Both the position numbers and the translations under genes were made by a program. Positions 51,704-60,794 of a stretch of 64,000 nt of DNA are shown piece after piece. Each line of letters opens with the position of its first letter. Positions within the stretch are counted from its first letter, which is position 1. Origin of the DNA: Fibrisoma montanum (GTDB lineage Bacteria > Bacteroidota > Bacteroidia > Cytophagales > Spirosomataceae); assembly GCF_003583365.1 (NCBI RefSeq), contig NZ_QXED01000001.1:806001-870000 (forward strand), read 5' to 3'. The notes under the pieces were generated by a model. That model ran no database searches. It saw only the letters and a program-made list of their open reading frames with translations, and had not been told where the DNA came from.

Positions 51704-54289
51704 TTATCTGAATTGCTGACCAATTGTGAAGTGGAATTGTCCGCCAGGGCCGTTCTTAACCCCCGGGATCCGGTCGAAACCGTAGCCATAGTCAATACCG
51801 ATCAGGCCGAAGGCCGGCATGAAGATCCGGGCGCCAAAACCAGCCGACCGCTTCAGGTCAAACGGGTTGTACTGTTTGTAACTTCCCCAGTTGTTACCAG
51901 CCTCCAGGAAGCCGAGTACGAAGATTGTGGCCGATGGATTCAGCGATACCGGGTAGCGAAGTTCGGCGACGAACTTGTTGTAGGCGACCCCGCCCTGACT
52001 GCGTGCGGTAGCATCGGTAGCCCGGTCATAGTCAGCTGTAAACACAGAGCGATCGTCGTAACCCCGCAGACCGATGATGTCCTGCGCCAGGGCAAATTGT
52101 CCCTGACCGGCCAGACCCGATCCACCCAGCACGAATCGCTCAAACGGACCGATCTGCGTGCGCTTGTTGTAGCTGCCCAGGAAACCCATGTGCGCCCGCG
52201 CATTCAGAACCAGCTTGCCGAATACGGTCTGGAACCAGCTCGCATCGAACATCCACTTGTGGTACTCAACCAGCTTGTATTTGTCTTCGGGCGTTGAGGT
52301 TTCAACCGAGCGGAAGGCCGACCAGGGGGGCGTGAATGAACCACTCAGGGAGAACGACGACCCCGATCGGGGGAACTGCGGATTGTCAATACTATTGCGC
52401 GACAGGGTGGTATTGAACGTAATGTTGTTCGAGATACCGTTCCGGTAGCCGATGTAGAAAATATCGAGGTTATTCAGATCGTAGCGCTGGTACGACAGCG
52501 AGTGGCTCAGCGAGAAGTAGTCGTCGGGCACTTTCAACTGACGGGCCAGACCAACGCTGAACGACGTATTAACGTACGAACCAATTGGTACTGCCCCACG
52601 GGTCGACCGGCTGTACAGATCGGTAAAGCTGTAGGACCGATACACCGTATGGTTGACGCCCACCGACAGCGCATTAGGCTTCCGGCCACCCAGCCACGGC
52701 TCCGTGAACGACAGCGAGTACACCTGGAATTGCTTACCACTGGCCTGGAAACGTAGCGAAACCCGCTGACCATCGCCGGCCGGCAGCGGCCGCCATGCAC
52801 TGAAGTTCGGGATATTGCGGGCCGAGAAGTTGTTGAACGTCAGGCCGAGCGTACCGACAAAGCCCACGTAGCCGCCCCAGCCACCGGACAGTTCGATCTG
52901 ATCGCTTGGTTTTTCTTCAACGCTATACTCAATATCCACGGTACCGTCGTTCTGCGGCACCGGATTGATACCAATTTTCTCCGGGTCAAAGTAGCCGAGC
53001 GTAGCCAGTTCGCGCTGCGTCCGGATCAGGTTCGTTTTTGAAAATTTCTGACCGGGCAGCGTCCGGATGGAGCGCATCACTACGTGGTCGCTGGTTTTCG
53101 TGTTACCATTGAGCACGATCCGGTTGATGGTCGCCTGTTTGCCTTCAAAAACCCGGATTTCGAGGTCGATCGAATCGCCTTCGATGGTCTTCTCAACCGG
53201 CTGGGCATTATAATACAGGTACCCATCATCCATGTACAGCGAACTCAGGTCCTGCCCGGGGTTGCCGTTCATTTTCTTTTCCAGATCTTCTGGGTCGTAG
53301 ACATCGCCTTTGGTGACACCAAGCACCTCCCGCAAGCGGGCGTCGGTGTACAGGTAATTTCCCGAGAATTCGATGTTGCGGTAGTAGTATTTGCGGCCTT
53401 CATTGATCCGCAGCACAATGTCGATTGTTTTACCGCCGTTGTTGATGATCGTATCCTCCTCGATCATCGCGTCGCGGTAACCCAACTTATTGTAATACTC
53501 AATCAGCTTCTGCTTATCCTCTTCGTACTTTTTTGGTACAAATTTCGAGGGCGTGAACAACCGGCCAAAGCGCATCTCCTTTGTGCTCTTCAGCTTCATC
53601 CGGACCTTGGCTTCCTCCACTTCCGAACGGCCATCGAAGGTGATCTTGTTGATTTTCACTTTCTGGCCTTTATCGACCAGCACGCGCATTGTAGCGTTGT
53701 TGCGCGTACTGTCGGGCACGGTCGTAATCTTTACTTTCGTGTTCAGGTAGCCCTTATCCACAAAAAACTTACGAACGGCCAGTTGGGTGTTCTTGGTAAC
53801 TGTGTTGGTAACGATCTTACCCAGGTTCAGCTTTACTTTATCCTTTAGCTGATCCTGTTCACCTTTTTTAACCCCCAGGAAGTTAACGCGATATAACCGG
53901 GGCCGCTCCTGCACCCGGAAACTCATCGCAATTTTATCGCCGTTTACATTCGTTGCGAAGAGTTCGACGTTATCCAGCAGGCCGGAGTCCATCAGCTTGC
54001 GGATCGACGAGCCGACGGCCTCGCCGGGAATCCGGATTTTATCCCCTACTTTAAGACCCGACAGCGACACCAGTGAGTTTGGGTCGAGGTAGCGGGTGCC
54101 CGTTACGGTAAGGCCGGTAATTTCGTATTCTTTTGGATTGGCGTAATCGCTCAGTTCCGTAGAACTGGTTGAGGTCGTCGCATCATCCCGACCGACGCCT
54201 ACGCCCACGCGTACCTGTGCCCGGCTTACGCCCGACCCCAGACAGAGGAGCAGCAAGGCCCCTAAAATACATTTTACAGATCGTTCCAA
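51704..54289 (-). CDS. bamA: outer-membrane protein assembly factor BamA
   Basis: BamA folds and inserts beta-barrels into the outer membrane. A signal peptide (CILGALLLLCLGSGVSRAQ) is followed by several POTRA domains up to residue ~440, each with a GxR/VN or NR[IV]-type opening (VNFLGVKKGEQDQL, ITFDGRSEVEEAK, IEFSGNYLYTD, IVLNGNTKTSDHVV). The C-terminal ~400 residues form the barrel with a terminal QFHFTIGQQF. The only start that gives the signal peptide is TTG at 54289; no in-frame ATG lies upstream before a stop. It is downstream of uppS and upstream of the Skp-like pair. Confidence 0.95.
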   Translation of the reverse strand: MERSVKCILGALLLLCLGSGVSRAQVRVGVGVGRDDATTSTSSTELSDYANPKEYEITGLTVTGTRYLDPNSLVSLSGLKVGDKIRIPGEAVGSSIRKLMDSGLLDNVELFATNVNGDKIAMSFRVQERPRLYRVNFLGVKKGEQDQLKDKVKLNLGKIVTNTVTKNTQLAVRKFFVDKGYLNTKVKITTVPDSTRNNATMRVLVDKGQKVKINKITFDGRSEVEEAKVRMKLKSTKEMRFGRLFTPSKFVPKKYEEDKQKLIEYYNKLGYRDAMIEEDTIINNGGKTIDIVLRINEGRKYYYRNIEFSGNYLYTDARLREVLGVTKGDVYDPEDLEKKMNGNPGQDLSSLYMDDGYLYYNAQPVEKTIEGDSIDLEIRVFEGKQATINRIVLNGNTKTSDHVVMRSIRTLPGQKFSKTNLIRTQRELATLGYFDPEKIGINPVPQNDGTVDIEYSVEEKPSDQIELSGGWGGYVGFVGTLGLTFNNFSARNIPNFSAWRPLPAGDGQRVSLRFQASGKQFQVYSLSFTEPWLGGRKPNALSVGVNHTVYRSYSFTDLYSRSTRGAVPIGSYVNTSFSVGLARQLKVPDDYFSLSHSLSYQRYDLNNLDIFYIGYRNGISNNITFNTTLSRNSIDNPQFPRSGSSFSLSGSFTPPWSAFRSVETSTPEDKYKLVEYHKWMFDASWFQTVFGKLVLNARAHMGFLGSYNKRTQIGPFERFVLGGSGLAGQGQFALAQDIIGLRGYDDRSVFTADYDRATDATARSQGGVAYNKFVAELRYPVSLNPSATIFVLGFLEAGNNWGSYKQYNPFDLKRSAGFGARIFMPAFGLIGIDYGYGFDRIPGVKNGPGGQFHFTIGQQFR

Positions 54290-54405
54290 GTGTGGTACGT
54301 GTCTAGATAGTTTTCAGTTTACGGTTTTCGGCATCCGGTATCCGGCGGGCAGCTTCCAGGCAGCGTCGCTGTGGCTCCACTGGCCAGATACTGTATGCCG
54401 TTCCC

Positions 54406-55143
54406 CTATTTTACTAACTGCTCGCTCGTTTTACCGAATCGGCGTTCGCGCTGCTGATAGCTCAATATGGCTTCGTACAAGTGCTTTCTGCGGAAATCAG
54501 GCCAGAGCACATCCGGCATGTACAGTTCCGAGTAGGCCAGTTGCCAGAGCAAAAAGTTGCTGATGCGCATCTCTCCGCTGGTGCGGATCATCAATTCGGG
54601 ATCAGGAATGCCTTTCGTGCTCAGAAACTGCCCAAACACCTGCTCATCAATTTCGCCGGGGGTAAGCCGTCCGTCGCGCACTTCGGCCGAGATCTGCCGC
54701 ACAGCCTCCAGAATCTCCCAGCGCCCGCTGTAGCTCAAGGCCAGCACCAGGGTCAGTCCGGTATTCTGTTCGGTTTCGCGCATGGCCTCGGCCAGTTCGT
54801 GCCGGCAATCGATAGGCAGGCTTTCCGTGTTGCCGATGGTCGCCAGCCGAACGTTGTTGTCCATCAACGTTTTGATTTCGCCCCGGATGGTGTGCACCAG
54901 CAGTTGCATGAGCGCATCCACCTCAAATTTGGGACGATTCCAGTTCTCGGTCGAGAAGGCGTAAAGTGTTAAAAATTTTACGCCCAGTTCTGCACAACCT
55001 TCCGTTACTTCCCGTACGGCCTTGATGGCGTTTCGGTGACCGAATACCCGGGCAGCTCCCTGCCGTTTGGCCCAGCGTCCGTTTCCGTCCATGATAACGG
55101 CAATATGTTGGGGCAGATTGCTCGGGTCAATGTGTTCCTTCAT
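54406..55143 (-). CDS. uppS: isoprenyl transferase (undecaprenyl diphosphate synthase)
   Basis: Makes the C55 lipid carrier for peptidoglycan and polysaccharides. Motifs are HIAVIMDGNGRWAKRQG (with the catalytic Asp), FLTLYAFSTENWNRP, LVLALSYSGRWEI and the substrate-binding LMIRTSGEMRISNFLLW. Length is 245 aa, as expected. It is the first gene of the envelope cluster, with ~115 bp before bamA, so both may share a transcript. Confidence 0.95.
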   Translation of the reverse strand: MKEHIDPSNLPQHIAVIMDGNGRWAKRQGAARVFGHRNAIKAVREVTEGCAELGVKFLTLYAFSTENWNRPKFEVDALMQLLVHTIRGEIKTLMDNNVRLATIGNTESLPIDCRHELAEAMRETEQNTGLTLVLALSYSGRWEILEAVRQISAEVRDGRLTPGEIDEQVFGQFLSTKGIPDPELMIRTSGEMRISNFLLWQLAYSELYMPDVLWPDFRRKHLYEAILSYQQRERRFGKTSEQLVK

Positions 55144-55395
55144 CCCAGGGGGATAGTTTTAACAATAATTAAGAGAATCTCTGTTACAGAGCAACAAGGC
55201 TGCGAAGTTACACAATTCAGGACTGGGATTCAAGGTAATCACCCTCGGTTGTTATATCATCCCGATCAGATCACAGCCTGCATTCTTTTGGTTCCGGCTA
55301 CTTACCCATTGTTGCGTACTATATTTGTCCGGAAGAAACATAAGCCGGGTCTTTACGTTTTTAAACCAACTCACATACACCGTTTTTCCTTAGTC

Positions 55396-56352
55396 ATGCA
55401 CAAGGCTTTTTCTTACCTGTTTTGCCGGATCAGTGCCCTGTTTGTTATGATGCTGACAGTGGTTAGCTGCCAGACCGACGAAGACGCCAGCCCGAAAACC
55501 ATACCCGACGTTGTGCTGGAAGACCCTCAGTTCAGTATCCTCCGTGCGGCCATTACGTATGCGGGCGTCGGTGATAACCTGAAAGGTGGCAACCTGACCC
55601 TGTTCGCCCCCGACAACACCGCCTTCCAGGCGTCGGGCTTCCTCGACGAAGCGGCTGTTACGAGCGTACCGAAAGATCAGTTGCGGAGTATTCTGCTGTA
55701 CCATGTGCTCTCGGCCGGGGTTAATTCGGCAGACATCCCAGCCGGACAAAGTCAGGTAGAAACGGCCAGTCGGGGGGTGTTGTACATTAACAACGCCAGC
55801 AACGGCACCCTCTTCGTGAACGGCGCCCGGGTGACCAGGGCCAACGTGCAAACGGCTAACGGTATCATTCACGTCATCGATAAAGTGCTTACTCCCTCGG
55901 CCGGTACTACGTTGCAGGCCATCGAGACCAACCCGAATCTGACGTTTCTGACGGCCGCCATTCGCCGGATCGAGACGGTTAATCCAACGATAACGGCCAC
56001 GCTGAGCAGCACGAGCGCCAGCAGCCAGCCGGTAACGGTACTGGCCCCCGACGACAATGCGTTCCGGGCGTCGCGGACGTACAGCACACTGGCGAGCATA
56101 CAGGCCGCCAATCCGCAGGCGCTGGCGAGTGTGCTGCTCTACCACGTACTGCCGGGTGCTACGATGTCGTATCAGTTCCAGCCGGGCAGCGTCAATACGT
56201 TGCTGACCAACAGCCGGGTGGTGGTCAACGTATCGGGTAGTTTAATCACCGTAAAAGGCAATGGAAACACCATTCCGGCAACCGTCAGACGAGCCGATCA
56301 GGTAACCAACAACGGGGTTCTTCACGTCATAGACCAGGTGCTGATCCCCTAA
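55396..56352 (+). CDS. fasciclin (FAS1) domain lipoprotein, two domains
   Basis: ATG 55396 gives MHKAFSYLFCRISALFVMML and a lipobox VVSC, so the protein is a 318-aa lipoprotein. Two FAS1 domains follow. The first has LTLFAPDNTAFQASG, ILLYHVLSAGV and GIIHVIDKVL; the second has VTVLAPDDNAFRAS, VLLYHVLPGATM and GVLHVIDQVL. These domains usually mediate adhesion or matrix contact. The frame extends upstream, but only over the opposite uppS gene. The next gene starts 3 bp later. Confidence 0.9.
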   Translation: MHKAFSYLFCRISALFVMMLTVVSCQTDEDASPKTIPDVVLEDPQFSILRAAITYAGVGDNLKGGNLTLFAPDNTAFQASGFLDEAAVTSVPKDQLRSILLYHVLSAGVNSADIPAGQSQVETASRGVLYINNASNGTLFVNGARVTRANVQTANGIIHVIDKVLTPSAGTTLQAIETNPNLTFLTAAIRRIETVNPTITATLSSTSASSQPVTVLAPDDNAFRASRTYSTLASIQAANPQALASVLLYHVLPGATMSYQFQPGSVNTLLTNSRVVVNVSGSLITVKGNGNTIPATVRRADQVTNNGVLHVIDQVLIP

Positions 56353-56355
56353 GCC

Positions 56356-57411
56356 ATGCCGTCCAAACTTTTGTTGATCATTGGCGTTTTTGCCGTACTG
56401 CTGGTTGCAACAGCCCTGCTGATCGGCTACCTGATTTCGGCTCCCCGCTACGTTGGTCCTGTCAGCGATCACTTCGACGGGCAGGTATTCCGGAACCTCG
56501 GCGATACCCAGCCCAAAGGGTTTCGGGAATTGCTTGGCTGGCTGCTGAACCGTGAGCAGGGCCAATGGGCATCCTATCATAATGAGCCGCCGGGCCCTCC
56601 CCCGCCCGACCGGGTTCATGACCAGTCGATCCGGGTGACGTTTATCAACCATTCGACCGTACTGATTCAAACGGAAGGGCTGAATATCCTGACCGATCCC
56701 ATCTACTACGAACGGGTGAGCCCTTTTCAGTTTGCGGGCCCCAGGCGGAATCAGCCACCCGGTATCCGTTTCGATGAGCTGCCCCGCATCGACATCCTGC
56801 TGCTGAGCCACAACCACTGGGACCACCTCGATATCGGCACCGTGCAGAAAATCTGCGCCCGTGATCAGCCACGGGTCTTTTGTCCGCTTGGCGTCAAGAC
56901 GTTTCTGGATCAGCAGGGCTGCCGGAACGTAACGCAGCTCGACTGGCGCGAGTCGGCTGTCTACAACGACAGTGTTACGGTTCACTGCGTACCGGCGCAG
57001 CACTTTTCCGGCCGCGGCATATTTGACCGGAACGCTACGTTATGGGCCGGATTCGTGCTGGATACCAAAGCGGCCGGGCGCATCTATTTTGCCGGCGACT
57101 CAGGTTATGGAGCATTCTTTAAGGAAATTGGCCGGCAATTCGGTCCACTCCGTCTGGCCCTGATTCCGATCGGTGCTTACAAACCGCCTTCGTTCATGTC
57201 GCCGGTGCATTGTTCGCCGGCCGAAGCGGTACAGATTCATGAGGATGTGCGGGCGGAGCGGACCGTAGCCATTCACTTCGGTACGTTCCCGCTGGCCGAC
57301 GACGGCGAAAACGAGCCAGTCGTCGATTTATCGAAAGCTTTGGTCGCCAGGGGGATACCTGCCGAGCGCTTTCGGGCGTTAAAAAATGGCGAAAGTCTGG
57401 TGATAAATTAA
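56356..57411 (+). CDS. MBL-fold metallo-hydrolase, NAPE-PLD-like, membrane-anchored
   Basis: A membrane anchor at residues ~5-28 is followed by a metallo-beta-lactamase domain with LSHNHWDHLD near residue 155 (HxHxDH), a VPAQHFSG segment, YFAGDSGYG (third metal residue) and AIHFGTFPL. This group includes NAPE-phospholipase D and UlaG-like enzymes; the PPGPPPPDRVHDQSIRVTFI lead-in before the fold fits the NAPE-PLD side. The substrate is unknown. It starts 3 bp after the FAS1 gene, so they are likely co-transcribed. Confidence 0.87.
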   Translation: MPSKLLLIIGVFAVLLVATALLIGYLISAPRYVGPVSDHFDGQVFRNLGDTQPKGFRELLGWLLNREQGQWASYHNEPPGPPPPDRVHDQSIRVTFINHSTVLIQTEGLNILTDPIYYERVSPFQFAGPRRNQPPGIRFDELPRIDILLLSHNHWDHLDIGTVQKICARDQPRVFCPLGVKTFLDQQGCRNVTQLDWRESAVYNDSVTVHCVPAQHFSGRGIFDRNATLWAGFVLDTKAAGRIYFAGDSGYGAFFKEIGRQFGPLRLALIPIGAYKPPSFMSPVHCSPAEAVQIHEDVRAERTVAIHFGTFPLADDGENEPVVDLSKALVARGIPAERFRALKNGESLVIN

Positions 57412-57496
57412 AATTATTTAAGAAGCTTACCAACGCTTTCGCACCTTAAGGGGTCAATACGTGTTGAGAAACATATTTGTTTGATAACTTCATTTC

Positions 57497-58375
57497 ATGA
57501 GTACATCAAAAGCTTTAATTGGTAGCGCGCTGTTACTGGCAGGTTTGACTGGCTGTATGAATTCGCTCGATTCAACAGAGATTCCGGATAACGATGCTCA
57601 GATACAGACCTACGCAACCAAGAAAAACCTGACAGTACAGCGTACCGATAAGGGCCTGTATTACGTCATTACTACGCCCAATCCCAACGGAAAGAAAGCT
57701 CAGATTGGAGACGAAGTCGAGTTTATGTTTAAGCTCTATAATCTGAATGACGAGTTTCTGGACAGTACCCGTAAAGACTCGGCCGTTTACTACCAGTTCA
57801 CGAATCAATACCTATTCCTGCCGGGGCTTCAGGATGGCATCGGGCTGATGCGCGAAGGCGAAAAAGCTACGTTGCTGGTGCCGTATAACCTGGCGTACGG
57901 CAATCAGGCCGTTGGCGACAAATTACCCGCTTATTCACCCGTTCGGTTTGATGTTACGTTCCTGCGGTCGCGCACCGAAGACGAACAGATCGATGAATAC
58001 ATCAAGCGGGCTAAATTGACCAACGTCGAAAAAACGGCCAGTGGACTGCGCTTTGTTAAAACCAAAACGGTACCTTCGGCTGCAGCCCCAAACACCGGAC
58101 AGAACTTACAGATCAGTTATTCGGGAAAATTACTACGTGGCTTAACGCCGTTCGACAGTGGCTTGACGGATAAAGTAGTAGGACAGACCAAATTTGTCCC
58201 TGGATTTGAAGAAGGACTGGCCCGGCTAAACGTTGGTGAAAAGGCCATCATCATTCTGCCTTCGTCCCTGGCTTACGGAACGGCCGGCGCGCAGAATCCG
58301 CCAAACTCAGGCCGGTACGTCATCCCGCCCTATGCACCAATCGTTTTCGAAATTGAATTGGTTTCGGCGCGATAG
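57497..58375 (+). CDS. FKBP-type peptidyl-prolyl isomerase lipoprotein, two domains
   Basis: A signal with lipobox (LLAGLTGC) starts this 292-aa protein. Two FKBP domains follow: one at ~55-155 (GDEVEFMFKLYNL, LPGLQDGIGLMREGEKATLLVPYNLAYGN, read in parts) and one at ~185-292 (LQISYSGKLLRGLTPFDS, FVPGFEEGLARLNVGEKA, IILPSSLAYG). The second domain matches the classic FKBP pattern more closely. It likely helps fold exported proteins at the outer membrane. A strong hairpin follows. Confidence 0.9.
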   Translation: MSTSKALIGSALLLAGLTGCMNSLDSTEIPDNDAQIQTYATKKNLTVQRTDKGLYYVITTPNPNGKKAQIGDEVEFMFKLYNLNDEFLDSTRKDSAVYYQFTNQYLFLPGLQDGIGLMREGEKATLLVPYNLAYGNQAVGDKLPAYSPVRFDVTFLRSRTEDEQIDEYIKRAKLTNVEKTASGLRFVKTKTVPSAAAPNTGQNLQISYSGKLLRGLTPFDSGLTDKVVGQTKFVPGFEEGLARLNVGEKAIIILPSSLAYGTAGAQNPPNSGRYVIPPYAPIVFEIELVSAR

Positions 58376-58389
58376 ATCGTCTCGACGTG

Positions 58390-58435
58390 CTACAACAGAA
58401 AAGCCACTGCTTGAGCAGTGGCTTTTCTGTTGTAG
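58390..58435. terminator. perfect 22-bp hairpin terminator
   Basis: Arms at 58390-58411 and 58414-58435 with a 2-nt loop lie between the FKBP gene and the convergent beta-helix gene; the GCTTTTCTGTTG side supplies a T-rich part. Confidence 0.8.
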
Positions 58436-58470
58436 GCCTGGCTGGCTACTCATATCCGTGTTATTCATGT

Positions 58471-58540
58471 ATTACCCCCACCCCTGGAGGGGGCTGAAAG
58501 ACCCGGATGGTTTAGCCTCCTTCAGGGGGTTGGGGGTAAT
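58471..58540. repeat. C-rich imperfect inverted repeat (REP-like)
   Basis: ATTACCCCCACCCC at the left pairs with GGGGGTTGGGGGTAAT at the right around CTGAAAG/CTTCAG-type inner parts. It is next to the hairpin terminator but distinct. C-rich palindromes of this form look like dispersed REP/MITE-type repeats of Bacteroidota genomes. Confidence 0.45.
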
Positions 58541-58548
58541 ACCCAGTA

Positions 58549-59787
58549 TCAATTCGATGGCTGGTAACCAACCCCTTTGGGTGCTGCACCGGTGCCGTCG
58601 TAGTTGCCGGATTCAACGAGAGGAACCGTTTTGGGAGAACGGTCGAACAGAAACCGTTTATAATTTCGCGTGACCGTCTTACTCACCTCGTTTTTCTGGG
58701 TCTCGTTATAAAACCGGAAGGCGTCTTCACCAGCACCGTCGACGGTTACGTTCGTGAATTTGATGCTAACACCAGGCACTGAGTTAGCCCGTTCATCGAC
58801 GAAGACACCGCAGGTGCCCGAATTAGTGATGAGGTTATTGTACACGTTCAGTGGACCCCGGTGCCCGACAATGATTAGTCCGATGTTGCGGGCTTTATCG
58901 ATTTCATTATTGTAAAACTCACCCGAAACGCCCCCGCCAATCTGCACGCCATTGTCCTGGTAGGCGGCAAACGGTGACAGACCCGACGTTTTCACTTTGT
59001 TGTCATGCACTGAACTATTGGCTGCACAGGCATACTGAATCCCTTCGCAGCCCGCCCGCTCAATCAGGTTATGGTGGATTTCCAGCCCCTGAATCTCGTG
59101 CGGAAAAAGAGTTTTATTCACGCCCTCATTCCAGAAGGAATTGCCGATATACAGGCCTTCGCCCCGCGTATCGTGGACGTAGTTATGGTGAACCTTGACG
59201 TTGTACATCGTAAAGTTACCGCGCCAGGTAGTCGGGTCATTGGCCGCGGGGTCGGTTTTGGCCATGATCCCGGCGAAACCAGCCGTGTCGATCTCTACCC
59301 GATTGATGTCTACGTCGGAGCTTTTGCCGGCAATAACCAGGGCACTTACATCTTTGTAAGGAGCCCCAATTTTAAAACCATAGGGAATGTTAGCGGCTCC
59401 TTGACCCGTCAGGACGAAATAGCGCGACGAAGAAAACGATACGTTACTCTGATTAACCTCGGTCGAGTACACCCGCACAAGCCCTTCGTAGTTAATAAAC
59501 ACAATAGGCTTATCCTCACTGCCCGTAAAGTTCCGAAATCGGAAGAACGTGTATTCGCCGGCTTTAATGCCAATGGTATCCCCGGGCTTAACGCCCATCG
59601 CTACCCCATCGTGCAGCCCCGATTTATCAATGATAAACTTAGGTTTGAACACGCTTGACCCGGGTTGAGGGGTCGGGGCGGGAGCAGTTGGTTTGTCCTC
59701 TGCGGGCTTGCAGTTAGACAGCAGCAACGTCAGCAGTAGGGCTGCAAATGCGTTCATTGGTAGTGTTTTTCTAAATCGGTTCATCAT
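58549..59787 (-). CDS. right-handed beta-helix lipoprotein
   Basis: ATG 59787 gives a signal with lipobox (LLLSNC), and then a Pro/Thr-rich linker (~20 residues) before the fold. The body (412 aa) has many short repeats with Asn/Asp ladders and G-x-x-I/V patterns (VKVHHNYVHDTRGEGLYIGN, LEIHHNLIERAGCEGI, NVYNNLITNSGTCGVFV), typical of parallel beta-helix proteins that bind or cut polysaccharides. No catalytic set can be assigned. The start at 59784 is equally possible. Confidence 0.83.
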   Translation of the reverse strand: MMNRFRKTLPMNAFAALLLTLLLSNCKPAEDKPTAPAPTPQPGSSVFKPKFIIDKSGLHDGVAMGVKPGDTIGIKAGEYTFFRFRNFTGSEDKPIVFINYEGLVRVYSTEVNQSNVSFSSSRYFVLTGQGAANIPYGFKIGAPYKDVSALVIAGKSSDVDINRVEIDTAGFAGIMAKTDPAANDPTTWRGNFTMYNVKVHHNYVHDTRGEGLYIGNSFWNEGVNKTLFPHEIQGLEIHHNLIERAGCEGIQYACAANSSVHDNKVKTSGLSPFAAYQDNGVQIGGGVSGEFYNNEIDKARNIGLIIVGHRGPLNVYNNLITNSGTCGVFVDERANSVPGVSIKFTNVTVDGAGEDAFRFYNETQKNEVSKTVTRNYKRFLFDRSPKTVPLVESGNYDGTGAAPKGVGYQPSN

Positions 59788-60006
59788 CGGCGTCTCGATA
59801 GTTAAACGGGACCAGATCGCACCAATCGGCAATCGAACGGGAATCTGTTACAAGAGACTGATTAACAGCCGCCTGATTACGTAACGACAAATTAGAGGAT
59901 ACCACCAATTATTCTTGCTGCATTTACTAGGCGGTTGCTAAAGCTGGCAAAAATGATAGTTTTTCCAGGGAGTGTGATAACTCCAATTGGCTCCGGCAAC
60001 CCGATT

Positions 60007-60786
60007 CTATTTGGGGGCCATCCGGATGGCCCCATCCAGGCGAATGACTTCGCCGTTCAGCATCGGATTTTCGATAATGGCCTTTGCTAATTGCGCATAT
60101 TCGGCCGGTCGGCCGAGTCGCGAAGGAAACGGTACCTGCTGGCCCAGCGACAACCGGGCTTCTTCGGGCAGTCCGGCCAGCAACGGCGTTTCGAACAGAC
60201 CGGGGGCGATCGTCATGACCCGAATGCCCGACCGGGACAGATCACGGGCGATGGGTAACGTCATGCCGACGATTCCGCCTTTCGACGCCGAGTAGGCCGC
60301 CTGTCCGATCTGACCGTCGTAGGCCGCTACCGATGCCGTATTGATGATGACCCCCCGTTCGCCCTCATGGTTCGGCTCGTTTTTTTCCATGGCGAAAGCC
60401 GCCAGCCGGATAACGTTGAACGTTCCGATCAGGTTGATCTTGACACTTTTCTCAAAAGCCGTCAGTGCATGGGGTCCATACACACCATCGACCTTACCAA
60501 TGGTTTTACGAGCTTCGGCAATCCCCGCACAGTTGACGTTGATGTGCAGCCCGCCGAACGTCTGAACGGCCAGATCAACGGCGGCCTGTACGTCGGCTTC
60601 GCTGGTTACGTCCGTTTTGATGAAGCGCGTAGTTGATCCAAGTTCTTCGGCCAGTGCCCGGCCGCGTTGTTCGTTCAGGTCCAGAATAACGACGTTTACC
60701 CCATGCTGGGACAGAAGCCGGACGGTAGCCTCGCCTAAGCCGGAGGCCCCTCCAGTGACGATGGCCGTAGTTTGTTGAAGTTGCAT
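60007..60786 (-). CDS. short-chain dehydrogenase (3-hydroxyacyl-CoA dehydrogenase type 2-like)
   Basis: An NAD(P)-dependent SDR of 259 aa. The cofactor site is [15 protein letters not shown] at residue ~11, NAG is NCAG near 90, and the catalytic Ser-Tyr-Lys are in [10 protein letters not shown], then AAYSASKGG. The Asp after the second strand ([11 protein letters not shown]) indicates NAD(H). The [14 protein letters not shown] segment and overall pattern resemble type 2 hydroxyacyl-CoA dehydrogenases. It lies 8 bp downstream of the FAD oxidoreductase gene on the same strand, so the pair is one operon. Confidence 0.88.
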   Translation of the reverse strand: MQLQQTTAIVTGGASGLGEATVRLLSQHGVNVVILDLNEQRGRALAEELGSTTRFIKTDVTSEADVQAAVDLAVQTFGGLHINVNCAGIAEARKTIGKVDGVYGPHALTAFEKSVKINLIGTFNVIRLAAFAMEKNEPNHEGERGVIINTASVAAYDGQIGQAAYSASKGGIVGMTLPIARDLSRSGIRVMTIAPGLFETPLLAGLPEEARLSLGQQVPFPSRLGRPAEYAQLAKAIIENPMLNGEVIRLDGAIRMAPK

Positions 60787-60794
60787 GAAATCAG

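Noticed and set aside
55036-55395. Upstream extension of the FAS1 protein frame
   Set aside because: It overlaps uppS on the other strand; the lipoprotein signal starts at ATG 55396.
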